Source: Crossaster papposus (taxonomy: Eukaryota > Echinodermata > Asteroidea > Velatida > Solasteridae). Taken from it: a stretch of 64,000 bases of DNA. Positions 14,201 through 28,290 of this stretch are shown one piece after another. The stretch is from positions 1,425,001-1,489,000 of the forward strand of contig JBAIAA010000506.1 of assembly GCA_037893245.1 (NCBI GenBank). Direction: 5' to 3'. Under the pieces are notes generated by a model. The model did not search any database. It was not told the origin of the DNA and was given only the letters and a program-made list of their open reading frames with translations. Every line of letters starts with the position of its first letter. The first letter of the stretch is position 1. Made by a program: the position numbers and the translations under genes.

Positions 14201-17200
14201 GTGTTTATTTATGTACTGAAATTATCATTTTTGACATCATTTTTGACATCATTTTTGACATCATTTTTGACATCATTTTTGACATCATTTTTGACATCAT
14301 TTTTGACATCATTTTTGACATCATTTTTGACATCACTTTTGACTGTAAGACTGAACATTTATAATGCACAATTCTTTCCCTTACATATTTACTTCGAGGG
14401 CTTGTTCCGACATCAGGTGTTTATTTCTTATGCACACTTCTTTCCCTTTACATATTTACCTCGAGGTCTTGTTCAGACATCAGGTGTTTATTTCTGTACT
14501 GAAATTATCATTTTTGACATCATTTTTGACATCATTTTTGACATCATTTTTGACATCATTTTTGACATCATTTTTGACATCACTTTTGACTGTAAGACTG
14601 AACATTTATAATGCACAATTCTTTCCCTTAACATATTTAACTCGAGGGCTTGTTCCGACATCAGGTGTTTATTTTTTATGCACACTTCTTTCCCTTTACA
14701 TATTTAACTCGAGGGCTTGTTCCGACATTATGTGTCTATTTCTGTCCTGAAATTATCATTTTTGACATCATTTTTGACATCATTTTTGACATCATTTTTG
14801 ACATCATTTTTTAATGTAAGACTGAAAATTTATAATGCACACTTCTTTCCCTTAACATATTTAACTCGAGGGCTTGTTCCGACATCAGGTGTCTATTTCT
14901 GTCCTGAAATTATCATTTTTGACATCATTTTTGACATCATTTTTTATATCATTTTTTACATCATTTTTTACATCATTTTTTACATCATTTTTGACTGTAA
15001 GACTGAAAATTTCTAATGCACACTTCTTTCCCTTTACATATTTAACTCGAGCGCTTGTTCCGACATCAGGTGTCTATTTCTGTCCTGAAATTATCATTTT
15101 TGACATCATTTTTGACATCATTTTTGACATCATTTTTGACATCATTTTTGACATCATTTTTGACATCATTTTTGACATCTTTTTTGACATCATTTTTGAC
15201 ATCATTTTTGACATCATTTTTGACATCACTTTTGACTGTAAGACTGAACATTTATAATGCACAATTCTTTCCCTTACATATTTACTTCGAGGGCTTGTTC
15301 CGACATCAGGTGTTTATTTCTTATGCACACTTCTTTCCCTTTACATATTTACCTCGAGGTCTTGTTCAGACATCAGGTGTTTATTTCTGTACTGAAATTA
15401 TCATTTTTGACATCATTTTTGACATCATTTTTGACATCATTTTTGACATCATTTTTGACATCATTTTTGACATCACTTTTGACTGTAAGACTGAACATTT
15501 ATAATGCACAATTCTTTCCCTTAACATATTTAACTCGAGGGCTTGTTCCGACATCAGGTGTTTATTTCTTATGCACACTTCTTTCCCTTTACATATTTAA
15601 CTCGAGGGCTTGTTCCGACATCATGTGTCTATTTCTGTCCTGAAATTATCATTTTTGACATCATTTTTGACATCATTTTTGACATCATTTTTGACATCAT
15701 TTTTTAATGTAAGACTGAAAATTTATAATGCACACTTCTTTCCCTTAACATATTTAACTCGAGGGCTTGTTCCGACATCAGGTGTCTATTTCTGTCCTGA
15801 AATTATCATTTTTGACATCATTTTTGACATCATTTTTGACATCATTTTTGACATCATTTTTGACATCATTTTTGACATCATTTTTGACATCATTTTTGAC
15901 ATCATTTTTGACATCATTTTTGACATCATTTTTGACATCATTTTTGACATCATTTTTGACTGTAAGAACTGAAAATTTAAAATGCACACTTCTTTCCCTT
16001 AACATATTTAACTCGAGGGCTTGTTCCGACATCAGGACACTTCTTTCCCTTTACAAATTTAACTCGAGGGCTTGTTCCGACATCAGGTGTTTATTTCTTA
16101 TGCACACTTCTTTCCCTTTACATATTTAACTCGAGGGCTTGTTCCGACATCAGGTGTTTATTTCTTATGCACACTTCTTTCCCTTTACATATTTAACTCT
16201 AGGGCTTGTTCCGACATCAGGTGTTTATTTCTTATGCACACTTCTTTCCCTTTACATATTTAACTCAAGGACTTGTTCCGACATCAGGTGTTTATTTCTT
16301 ATGCACACTTCTTTCCCTTTACATATTTAACTCGAGGTCTTGTTCAGACATCAGGTGTTTATTTCTTATGCACACTTCTTTCCCTTTACATATTTAACTC
16401 GAGGGCTTGTTCCGACATCAGGTGTTTATTTCTTATGCACACTTCTTTCCCTTTACATATTTAACTCGAGGGCTTGTTCCGACATCATGTGTTTATTTCT
16501 TATGCACACTTCTTTCCCTTAACATATTTAACTCGAGGGCTTGTTCCGTCATCAGGTGTTTATTTCTTATGCACACTTCTTTCCCTTTACATATTTAACT
16601 CGAGGGCTTGTTCCGACATCAGGTGTTTATTTCGTATGCACACTTCTTTCCCTTTACATATTTAACTCGAGGGCTTGTTCCGACACTAGGTGTTTATTTC
16701 TTATGCACACTTCTTTCCCCTTACATATTTAACTCGAGGGCTTGTTCCGACATCAGGTGTTTATTTCTGTACTGAAATTATCATTTTTGACATAATTGTT
16801 GACATAATTTTTGACATCATTTTTGACATCATTTTTGACATCATTTTTGACATCATTTTTGACATCACTTTTGACTGTAAGACTGAACATTTATAATGCA
16901 CAATTCTTTCCCTTAACATATTTACTTCGAGGGCTTGTTCCGACATCAGGTGTTTATTTCTGATGCACACTTCTTTCCCTTTACATATTTACCTCGAGGT
17001 CTTGTTCAGACATCAGGTGTTTATTTCTTATGCACACTTCTTTCCCTTTACATATTTAACTCGACGGCTTGTTCCGACATCAGGTGTTTATTTCTTATGC
17101 ACACTACTTTCCCTTTACATATTTAACTCGAGGGCTTGTTCCGACATCATGTGTCTATTTCTGTCCTGAAATTATCATTTTTGACATCATTTTGGACATC

Positions 17201-20200
17201 ATTTTTGACATCATTTTTGACATCATTTTTTAATGTAAGACTGAAAATTTATAATGCACACTTCTTTCCCTTCACATATTTAACTCGAGGGCTTGTTCCG
17301 ACATCAGGTGTCTATTTCTGTCCTGAAATTATCATTTTTGACATCATTTTTGACATCATTTTTTATATCATTTTTTACATCATTTTTTACATCATTTTTT
17401 ACATCATTTTTGACTGTAAGACTGAAAATTTCTAATGCACACTTCTTTCCCTTAACATATTTAACTCGAAGACTTGTTCCGACATCAGGTGTCTATTTCT
17501 GTCCTGAAATTATCATTTTTGACAACATTTTTGACATCATTTTTGACATCATTTTTTACTGTAAGACTGAAAATTTATAATGCACACTTCTTTCCCTTTA
17601 CATATTTAACTCGAGGGCTTGTTCCGACATCAGGTGTCTATTTCTGTCCTGAAATTATCATTTTTGACATCATTTTTGACATCATTTTTGACATCATTTT
17701 TGACATCATTTTTTACATCATTTTTGACATCATTTTTGACATTATTTTTGACATCATTTTTGACTGTAAGACTTAAAATTTAAAATGCACACTTCTTTCC
17801 CTTAACATATTTAACTCGAGGGCTTGTTCCGACATCAGGTGTTTATTTCTTATGCACACTTCTTTCCCTTTACATATTTAACTCGAGGGCTTGTTCCGAC
17901 ATCAGGTGTTTATTTCTTATGCACACTTCTTTCCCTTTACATATTTAACTCGAGGGCTTGTTCCGACATCAGGTGTTTATTTCTTATGCACACTTCTTTC
18001 CCTTAACATATTTAACTCGAGGGCTTGTTCCGACATCATGTGTTTATTTCTTATGCACACTTCTTTCCCTTTACATATTTAACTCGAGGGCTTGTTCCGA
18101 CATCAGGTGTTTATTTCTTATGCACACTTCTTTCCCTTTACATATTTAACTCGAGTGTTTGTTCCGCCATCAAGTGTTTATTTCTTATGCACACTTCTTT
18201 CCCTTTACATATTTAACTCGAGGGCTTGTTCCGACATCAGGTGTTTATTTCTTATGCACACTTCTGTCCCTTTACATATTTAACTCGAGGGCTTGTTCCG
18301 ACATCAGGTGTTTATTTCTTATGCACACTTCTTTCCCTCTACATATTTAACTCGAGGGCTTGTTCCGACATCAGGTGTTTATTTCTTATGTACACTTCTT
18401 TCCCTTTACATATTTAACTCGAGGGCTTGTTCCGACATCAGGTGTTTATTTCGTATGCACACTTCTTTCCCTTTACATATTTAACTCGAGGGCTTGTTCC
18501 GACACCAGGTGTTTATTTCTTATGCACACTTCTTTCCCCTTACATATTTAACTCGAGGGCTTGTTCCGACATCAGGTGTTTATTTATGTACTGAAATTAT
18601 CATTTTTGACATCATTTTTGACATCATTTTTGACATCATTTTTGACATCATTTTTGACATCATTTTTGACATCATTTTTGACATCATTTTTGACATCATT
18701 TTTGACATCACTTTTGACTGTAAGACTGAACATTTATAATGCACAATTCTTTCCCTTACATATTTACTTCGAGGGCTTGTTCCGACATCAGGTGTTTATT
18801 TCTTATGCACACTTCTTTCCCTTTACATATTTACCTCGAGGTCTTGTTCAGACATCAGGTGTTTATTTCTGTACTGAAATTATCATTTTTGACATCATTT
18901 TTGACATCATTTTTGACATCATTTTTGACATCATTTTTGACATCATTTTTGACATCACTTTTGACTGTAAGACTGAACATTTATAATGCACAATTCTTTC
19001 CCTTAACATATTTAACTCGAGGGCTTGTTCCGACATCAGGTGTTTATTTTTTATGCACACTTCTTTCCCTTTACATATTTAACTCGAGGGCTTGTTCCGA
19101 CATTATGTGTCTATTTCTGTCCTGAAATTATCATTTTTGACATCATTTTTGACATCATTTTTGACATCATTTTTGACATCATTTTTTAATGTAAGACTGA
19201 AAATTTATAATGCACACTTCTTTCCCTTAACATATTTAACTCGAGGGCTTGTTCCGACATCAGGTGTCTATTTCTGTCCTGAAATTATCATTTTTGACAT
19301 CATTTTTGACATCATTTTTTATATCATTTTTTACATCATTTTTTACATCATTTTTTACATCATTTTTGACTGTAAGACTGAAAATTTCTAATGCACACTT
19401 CTTTCCCTTTACATATTTAACTCGAGCGCTTGTTCCGACATCAGGTGTCTATTTCTGTCCTGAAATTATCATTTTTGACATCATTTTTGACATCATTTTT
19501 GACATCATTTTTGACATCATTTTTGACATCATTTTTGACATCATTTTTGACATCTTTTTTGACATCATTTTTGACATCATTTTTGACATCATTTTTGACA
19601 TCACTTTTGACTGTAAGACTGAACATTTATAATGCACAATTCTTTCCCTTACATATTTACTTCGAGGGCTTGTTCCGACATCAGGTGTTTATTTCTTATG
19701 CACACTTCTTTCCCTTTACATATTTACCTCGAGGTCTTGTTCAGACATCAGGTGTTTATTTCTGTACTGAAATTATCATTTTTGACATCATTTTTGACAT
19801 CATTTTTGACATCATTTTTGACATCATTTTTGACATCATTTTTGACATCACTTTTGACTGTAAGACTGAACATTTATAATGCACAATTCTTTCCCTTAAC
19901 ATATTTAACTCGAGGGCTTGTTCCGACATCAGGTGTTTATTTCTTATGCACACTTCTTTCCCTTTACATATTTAACTCGAGGGCTTGTTCCGACATCATG
20001 TGTCTATTTCTGTCCTGAAATTATCATTTTTGACATCATTTTTGACATCATTTTTGACATCATTTTTGACATCATTTTTTAATGTAAGACTGAAAATTTA
20101 TAATGCACACTTCTTTCCCTTAACATATTTAACTCGAGGGCTTGTTCCGACATCAGGTGTCTATTTCTGTCCTGAAATTATCATTTTTGACATCATTTTT

Positions 20201-20205
20201 GACAT
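7211..20205. repeat. Higher-order repeat B, period 4,375 bp, about 2.97 tandem copies
   Basis: The anchor TGTAAGAACTGAAAATTTAA occurs at 7211, 11586 and 15961, exactly 4,375 bp apart. Rare private variants recur at the same offset in all three copies: GACATAATTGTTGACATAAT (8039, 12414, 16789), CACACTACTTTCCC (8351, 12726, 17101), CATTTTGGACATC, and the unit with GTTCCGCCATCAAGTG. I noticed no difference between copies in the parts I compared. The third copy leaves the pattern near 20205, inside a 12-mer run. The left part of each copy (7211 to about 8270) also matches the 2,750-bp repeat, so B was built partly from A. Confidence 0.87.
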
Positions 20206-23200
20206 CATTTTTTATATCATTTTTTACATCATTTTTTACATCATTTTTTACATCATTTTTGACTGTAAGACTGAAAATTTCTAATGCACACTTCTTTCCC
20301 TTTACATATTTAACTCGAGGGCTTGTTCCGACATCAGGTGTCTATTTCTGTCCTGAAATTATCATTTTTGACATCATTGTTGACATCATTTTTGACATCA
20401 TTTTTGACATCATTTTTGACATCATTTTTGACATCATTTTTGACATCATTTTTGACATCATTTTTGACATCATTTTTGACATCATTTTTGACATCATTTT
20501 TGACTGTAAGACTTAAAATTTAAAATGCACACTTCTTTCCCTTAACATATTTAACTCGAGGGCTTGTTCCGACATCAGGTGTTTATTTCTTATGCACACT
20601 TCTTTCCCTTTACATATTTAACTCGAGGGCTTGTTCCGACATCAGGTGTTTATTTCTTATGCACACTTCTTTCCCTTTACATATTTAACTCGAGGGCTTG
20701 TTCCGACATCAGGTGTTTATTTCTTATGCACACTTCTTTCCCTTAACATATTTAACTCGAGGGCTTGTTCCGACATCATGTGTTTATTTCTTATGCACAC
20801 TTCTTTCCCTTTACATATTTAACTCGAGGGCTTGTTCCGACATCAGGTGTTTATTTCTTATGCACACTTCTTTCCCTTTACATATTTAACTCGAGGGCTT
20901 GTTCCGATATCAGGTGTTTATTTCTTATGCACACTTCTTTCCCTTAACATATTTACTTTGAGGGCTTGTTCCGACATCAGGTGTTTATTTCTTATGCACA
21001 TTTCTTTCCCTTTACATATTTAACTCGAGGGCTTGTTCCGACATCAGGCGTTTATTTCTTATGTACACTTCTTTCCCTTTACATATTTAACTCGAGGGCT
21101 TGTTCCGACATCAGGTGTTTATTTCTTATGCACACTTCTTTCCCTTTACATATTTAAGTCGAGGGCTTGTTCCGACATCAGGCGTTTATTTCTTATGTAC
21201 ACTTCTTTCCCTTTACATATTTAACTCGAGGGCTTGTTCCGACATCAGGTGTTTATTTCTTATGCACACTTCTTTCCCTTTACATATTTAACTCGAGGGC
21301 TTGTTCCGACATCAGGTGTTTATTTCTGTCCTGAAATTATCATTTTTGACATCATTTTTGACCTCATTCTTGACATCATTTTTGACATCATTTTTGACAT
21401 CATTTTTGACATCATTTTTGACATCATTTTTGACATCATTTTTGACATCATTTTTGACTGTAAGACTGAACATTTATAATGCACACTTCATTCCCTTAAC
21501 ATATTTAACTCGAGGGCTTGTTTCGACATCAGGTGTCTATTTCTGTCCTGAAATTATCATTTTTGACATCATTTTTGACATCATATTTGACATCATTTTT
21601 GACATCGTTTTTGACATCATTTTTTACATCATTTTTGACATCATTTTTGACATCATTTTTTACATCATTTTGACATCATTTTGACATCATTTTTGACTGT
21701 AAGACTGAAAATGTATAATGCACACTTCTTTCCCTTAACATATTTAACTCGAGGGCTTGTTCCGACATCAGGTGTCTATTTCTGTCCTGAAATTATCATT
21801 TTTGACATCATTTTTGACATCATTTTTGGGATCATTTTTTAATGTAAGACTGAAAATGTATAATGCACACTTCTTTCCCTTAACATATTAAAGTCGAGGG
21901 CTTGTTCCGACATCAGGTGTCCATTTCTGTCCTGAAATTATCATTTTTGACATTATTTTTGACATCATTTTTGACTGTAAGACTGAACATTTCTAATGCA
22001 CACTTCTTTCCCTTAACATATTTAACTCGAGGGCTTGTTCCGACATCAGGTGTCTATTTCTGTCCTGAAATTATCATTTTTGACATCATTTTTGACATCA
22101 TTTTTGACATCATTTTTGACATGATATTTGACATCATTTTTGACATCATTTTTGACATCGTTTTTGACATTATTTTTTACATCATTTTTGACATCATTTT
22201 TGAATGTAAGACTAACAATTTATAATGCACACTTCTTTCCCTTAACATATTTAACTCGAGGGCTTGTTCCGACATCAGGTGTCTATTTCTGTCCTGAAAT
22301 TATCATTTTTTACATCATTTTTTACATCATTTTTTATATCATTTCTTACATCATTTTTTACATCATTTTTTACATCATTTTTGACTGTAAGACTGAAAAT
22401 TTCTAATGCACACTTCTTTCCCTTAACATATTTAACTCGGGGGCTTGTTCCGACATCATGTGTTTATTTCTTATGCACACTTCTTTCTCTTAACATATTT
22501 AACTCGAGGGCTTGTTCCGACATCAGGTGTTTATTTCTTATGCACACTTCTTTCCCTTTACATATTTAACTCGAGTGTTTGTTCCGCCATCAAGTGTTTA
22601 TTTCTTATGCACACTTCTTTCCCTTTACATATTTAACTCGAGGGCTTGTTCCGACATCAGGTGTTTATTTCTTATGCACACTTCTTTCCCTTTACATATT
22701 TAACTCGAGGGCTTGTTCCGACATCAGGTGTTTATTTCTTATGCACACTTCTTTCCCTTTACATATTTAACTCGAGGTCTTGTTCAGACATCAGGTGTTT
22801 ATTTCTTATGCACACTTCTTTCCCTTTACATATTTAACTCGAGGGCTTGTTCCGACATCAGGTGTTTATTTCTTATGCACACTTCTTTCCCTTTACATAT
22901 TTAACTCGAGGGCTTGTTCCGACATCAGGTGTTTATTTCTTATGCACACTTCTTTCCCTTTACATATTTAACTCGAGGGCTTGTTCCGACATCAGGTGTT
23001 TATTTCTTATGCACACTTCTTTCCCTTTACATATTTACCTCGAGGTCTTGTTCAGACATCAGGTGTTTATTTCTGTACTGAAATTATCATTTTTGACATC
23101 ATTTTTGACATCATTTTTGACATCATTTTTGACATCATTTTTGACATCATTTTTGACATCACTTTTGACTGTAAGACTGAACATTTATAATGCACAATTT

Positions 23201-25765
23201 CATTCCCTTAACATATTTAACTCGAGGGCTTGTTCCGACATCAGGTGTTTATTTCTTATGCACACTTCTTTCCCTTTACATATTTAACTCGAGGGCTTGT
23301 TCCGACATCATGTGTCTATTTCTGTCCTGAAATTATCATTTTTGACATCATTTTTGACATCATTTTTGACATCATTTTTGACATCATTTTTTAATGTAAG
23401 ACTGAAAATTTATAATGCACACTTCTTTCCCTTAACATATTTAACTCGAGGGCTTGTTCCGACATCAGGTGTCTATTTCTGTCCTGAAATTATCATTTTT
23501 GACATCATTTTTGACATCATTTTTTATATCATTTTTTACATCATTTTTTACATCATTTTTTACATCATTTTTGACTGTAAGACTGAAAATTTCTAATGCA
23601 CACTTCTTTCCCTTTACATATTTAACTCGAGGGCTTGTTCCGACATCAGGTGTCTATTTCTGTCCTGAAATTATCATTTTTGACATCATTTTTGACATCA
23701 TTTTTGACATCATTTTTGACATCATTTTTGACATCATTTTTGACATCATTTTTGACATCATTTTTGACATCATTTTTGACATCATTTTTGACATCATTTT
23801 TGACATCATTTTTGACATCATTTTTGACATCATTTTTGACTGTAAGACTTAAAATTTAAAATGCACACTTCTTTCCCTTAACATATTTAACTCGAGGGCT
23901 TGTTCCGACATCAGGTGTTTATTTCTTATGCACACTTCTTTCCCTTTACATATTTAACTCGAGGGCTTGTTCCGACATCAGGTGTTTATTTCTTATGCAC
24001 ACTTCTTTCCCTTTACATATTTAACTCGAGGGCTTGTTCCGACATCAGGTGTTTATTTCTTATGCACACTTCTTTCCCTTAACATATTTAACTCGAGGGC
24101 TTGTTCCGACATCATGTGTTTATTTCTTATGCACACTTCTTTCCCTTTACATATTTAACTCGAGGGCTTGTTCCGACATCAGGTGTTTATTTCTTATGCA
24201 CACTTCTTTCCCTTTACATATTTAACTCGAGGGCTTGTTCCGATATCAGGTGTTTATTTCTTATGCACACTTCTTTCCCTTAACATATTTACTTTGAGGG
24301 CTTGTTCCGACATCAGGTGTTTATTTCTTATGCACATTTCTTTCCCTTTACATATTTAACTCGAGGGCTTGTTCCGACATCAGGCGTTTATTTCTTATGT
24401 ACACTTCTTTCCCTTTACATATTTAACTCGAGGGCTTGTTCCGACATCAGGTGTTTATTTCTTATGCACACTTCTTTCCCTTTACATATTTAAGTCGAGG
24501 GCTTGTTCCGACATCAGGCGTTTATTTCTTATGTACACTTCTTTCCCTTTACATATTTAACTCGAGGGCTTGTTCCGACATCAGGTGTTTATTTCTTATG
24601 CACACTTCTTTCCCTTTACATATTTAACTCGAGGGCTTGTTCCGACATCAGGTGTTTATTTCTGTCCTGAAATTATCATTTTTGACATCATTTTTGACCT
24701 CATTCTTGACATCATTTTTGACATCATTTTTGACATCATTTTTGACATCATTTTTGACATCATTTTTGACATCATTTTTGACTGTAAGACTGAACATTTA
24801 TAATGCACACTTCATTCCCTTAACATATTTAACTCGAGGGCTTGTTTCGACATCAGGTGTCTATTTCTGTCCTGAAATTATCATTTTTGACATCATTTTT
24901 GACATCATATTTGACATCATTTTTGACATCGTTTTTGACATCATTTTTTACATCATTTTTGACATCATTTTTGACATCATTTTTTACATCATTTTGACAT
25001 CATTTTGACATCATTTTTGACTGTAAGACTGAAAATGTATAATGCACACTTCTTTCCCTTAACATATTTAACTCGAGGGCTTGTTCCGACATCAGGTGTC
25101 TATTTCTGTCCTGAAATTATCATTTTTGACATCATTTTTGACATCATTTTTGGGATCATTTTTTAATGTAAGACTGAAAATGTATAATGCACACTTCTTT
25201 CCCTTAACATATTTAACTCGAGGGCTTGTTCCGACATCAGGTGTCCATTTCTGTCCTGAAATTATCATTTTTGACATTATTTTTGACATCATTTTTGACT
25301 GTAAGACTGAACATTTCTAATGCACACTTCTTTCCCTTAACATATTTAACTCGAGGGCTTGTTCCGACATCAGGTGTCTATTTCTGTCCTGAAATTATCA
25401 TTTTTGACATCATTTTTGACATCATTTTTGACATCATTTTTGACATGATATTTGACATCATTTTTGACATCATTTTTGACATCGTTTTTGACATTATTTT
25501 TTACATCATTTTTGACATCATTTTTGAATGTAAGACTAACAATTTATAATGCACACTTCTTTCCCTTAACATATTTAACTCGAGGGCTTGTTCCGACATC
25601 AGGTGTCTATTTCTGTCCTGAAATTATCATTTTTTACATCATTTTTTACATCATTTTTTATATCATTTCTTACATAATTTTTTACATCATTTTTTACATC
25701 ATTTTTTACTGTAAGACTGAAAATTTCTAATGCACACTTCTTTCCCTTAACATATTTAACTCGAG
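19680..25765. repeat. Higher-order repeat C, period about 3,310-3,340 bp, two copies
   Basis: Blocks starting near 19985 and 23297 match in order. The offset changes from 3,312 to 3,336 and then 3,324 bp as 12-mers are gained or lost. Shared private variants include CATATTTACTTTGAGGGCTTG with CCGATATCAGG (about 20907 and 24243), GACCTCATTCTTGAC, the GACATCATTTTGACATCATT pair of short 11-mers, and TTTTTGGGATCA. The copies are separated by plain 67-bp units near 22440-22990. The ends are approximate. Confidence 0.8.
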
Positions 25766-27648
25766 GGCTTGTTCCGACATCAGGTGTTTATTTCTTATGC
25801 ACACTTCTTTCCCTTAACATATTTAACTCGAGGGCTTGTACCGACATCAGGTGTTTATTTCTTATGCACACTTCTTTCCCTTTACATATTTAACTCGAGG
25901 GCTTGTTCCGACATCAGGTGTTTATTTCTTATGCACACTTATTTCCCTTTACATATTTAAGTCGAGGGCTTGTTCCGACATCAGGCGTTTATTTCTTATG
26001 TACACTTCTTTCCCTTTACATATTTAACTCGAGGGCTTGTTCCGACATCAGGTGTTTATTTCTGTCCTGAAATTATCATTTTTGACATCATTTTTGACAT
26101 CATTTTTGACATCATTTTTGACATCATTTTTGACATCATTTTTGACATCATTTTTGACATCATTTTTGACTGTAAGATCGAACATTTATAATGCACACTT
26201 CTTTCCCTTAACATATTTAACTCGAGGGCTTGTTCCGACATCAGGTGTCCATTTCTGTCCTGAAATTATCATTTTTGACATTATTTTTGACATCATTTTT
26301 GACTGTAAGACTGAAGATTTCTAATGCACACTTCTTTCCCTTAACATATTTAACTCGAGGGCTTGTTCCGACATCAGGTGTTTATTTCTGTCCTGAAATT
26401 ATCATTTTTGACATCATTTTTGACATCATTCTTGACATCATTTTTGACATCATTTTTGACATCATTTTTGACATCATTTTTGACATCATTTTTGACATCA
26501 TTTTTGACATCATTTTTGACATCATTTTTGACATCATTTTTGACATCATTTTTGACTGTAAGACCGAACATTTATAATGCACACTTCTTTCCCTTAACAT
26601 ATTTAACTCGAGGGCTTGTTCCGACATCAGGTGTCCATTTCTGTCCTGAAATTATCATTTTTGACAATATTTTTGACATCATTTTTGACTGTAAGACTGA
26701 AGATTTCTAATGCACACTTCTTTCCCTTAACATATTTAACTCGAGGGCTTGTTCCGACATCAGGTGTCTATTTCTGTCCTGAAATTATCATTTTTGACAT
26801 CATTTTTGACATCATTTTTGACATGATATTTGACATCATTTTTGACATCATTTTTGACATCGTTTTTGACATTATTTTTGACATCATTTTTGACATCATT
26901 TTTGAATGTAAGACTAAAAATTTATAATGCACACTTCTTTCCCTTAACATATTTAACTCGAGGGCTTGTTCCGACATCAGGTGTTTATTTCTTATGCACA
27001 CTTCTTTCCCTTAACATATTTAACTCGAGGGCTTGTTCCGACATCAGGTGTCTATTTCTGTCCTGAAATTATCATTTTTGACATCATTTTTTACATCATT
27101 TTTTATATTATTTTTGACTGTAAGACTGAACATTTCTAATGCACACTTCTTTCCCTTAACATATTTAACTCGAGGGCTTGTTCCGACATCAGGTGTTTAT
27201 TTCTGATGCACACTTCTTTCCCTTAACATATTTAACTCGAGGGCTTGTTCCGACATCAGGTGTTTATTTCTTATGCACACTTCTTTCCCTTTACATATTT
27301 AACTCGAGGGCTTGTTCCGACATCAGGTGTTTATTTCTTATGCACACTTCTTTCCCTTTACATATTTAAGTCGAGGGCTTGTTCCGACATCAGGCGTTTA
27401 TTTCTTATGTACACTTCTTTCCCTTTACATATTTAACTCGAGGGCTTGTTCCGACATCAGGTGATTATTTCTTATGCACACTTCTTTCCCTTTACATATT
27501 TAACCCGAGGGCTTATTCCGACATCAGGTGTTTATTTCTTATGCACACTTCTTTCCCTTAACATATTTAACTCGAGGGCTTGTTCAGACATCAGGTGTTT
27601 ATTTCTTATGCACACTTCTTTCCCTTTACATATTTAACTCGAGGGCTT
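25766..27648. repeat. Satellite up to the transposon insertion point
   Basis: Mixed 67-bp and composite units. Several variants reappear on the other side of the transposon, among them CCATTTCTGTCCTGAAATTA entries with GAAGATTTCTAATGC tails, AAGTCGAGGGC units paired with GACATCAGGCGTTTATTTCT, and AACCCGAGGGCTTATTCC. The array was therefore continuous before insertion. The final unit stops at GAGGGCTT (27641-27648), where the transposon begins. Confidence 0.9.
27647..27648. repeat. Target-site duplication TT, left copy
   Basis: The last two bases of the interrupted 67-bp unit (GAGGGCTT). The second copy is at 47555-47556 (TTGTTCCGAC). Removing the element and one TT restores the consensus unit exactly. 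Confidence 0.85.
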
Positions 27649-27677
27649 CCCTTATGAAAATCCACCATAGTTTTACT
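27649..27677 (+). repeat. Left terminal inverted repeat, 29 bp
   Basis: Begins CCCTTATGAAAATCCACCAT and continues through AGTTTTACT. It is identical to the reverse complement of 47526-47554. Homology falls to a related but imperfect AT-rich pattern beyond base 29. Confidence 0.93.
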
Positions 27678-28290
27678 ATTGTAAAACTATAGTTTTACTG
27701 CAGTACATAAAGTTTGACTGTAGTAATTAAAGTGAAAGTAAAGTTTCTCCTAAAGTAAAGTTACTGTAGTTTTACTACAATAAAAACACAAGTCAAACTA
27801 TAGTAAATCTGCAGTATTTTGAAAGTAATACTATAGTATTTATATTCATAGTTTACTGTAGTTTTACTACAATAAAAACACAAGTCAAACTATAGTAAAT
27901 CTGCAGTATTTTGAAAGTAATACTATAGTATTTATATTCATAGTTTACTGTAGTTTTACTACAATAAAAACACAAGTCAAACTATATTGAATCTGCAGTA
28001 TTTTGGAAGTAATACTATAGTATTTATATTCATAGTTTACTGTAGATTCACTTTAACTTTACTGCAATAAAAACTGGAGTTATACTGCAGTATCGTTGTA
28101 GTAAAACAATGGTAATTTGTTTGTTAATACTATAACTTTACTGCAATGAAAACTGCAGTAATACTGCAGTATCATTGTAGTAAAACAATGGTAATTTGTT
28201 TGTTAATACTATAACTTTACTGCAATGAAAGCTTTAGTAATACTACAGTACCATTGTAGTAAAACAATAGTAATATTGTCATTTAAAAAA
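27678..28290. repeat. Left subterminal repeats of the transposon
   Basis: AT-rich tandem repeats in two groups. A 92-bp period recurs three times starting at 27763, 27855 and 27947 (ACTGTAGTTTTACTACAATA, then AATCTGCAGTATTTTG). A period of about 79-80 bp follows from about 28055, three times (TAACTTTACTGCAAT, then CTGCAGTATCATTGTAG). Palindromic or near-palindromic words ACTGCAGT, ACTACAGT and ACTATAGT recur throughout. In CACTA elements subterminal arrays are the binding sites for the accessory DNA-binding protein. Confidence 0.85.

Larger units (their letters stand above)
1..27648. repeat. Left satellite array: 67-bp units interspersed with composite units carrying a 12-bp minisatellite
   Basis: The whole interval is tandem repeat. 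The simple unit is 67 bp, contains ACTCGAGGGCTTGTTCCGAC followed by ATCAGGTGTTTATTTCTTAT, and repeats with an exact 67-bp step (for example from 1846 to 2660 and from 9074 to 9830). The composite unit begins with the same sequence. After the TATTTCT of the unit it switches to GTCCTGAAATTATCA, then a run of TTTTTGACATCA 12-mers (about 3 to 16 copies), then TTTTTGACTGTAAGACTGA and a short AT-rich tail, and rejoins the unit at TGCACACTTC. Each unit contains CTCGAG. No gene is supported here. The 63-residue frames arise because 67 is not a multiple of 3, and the 12-mer is open in four of six frames. Confidence 0.97.

Noticed and set aside
1-27648. CRISPR-like or spacer-repeat array
   Set aside because: Units are contiguous satellite with no unique spacers, in a eukaryotic context.
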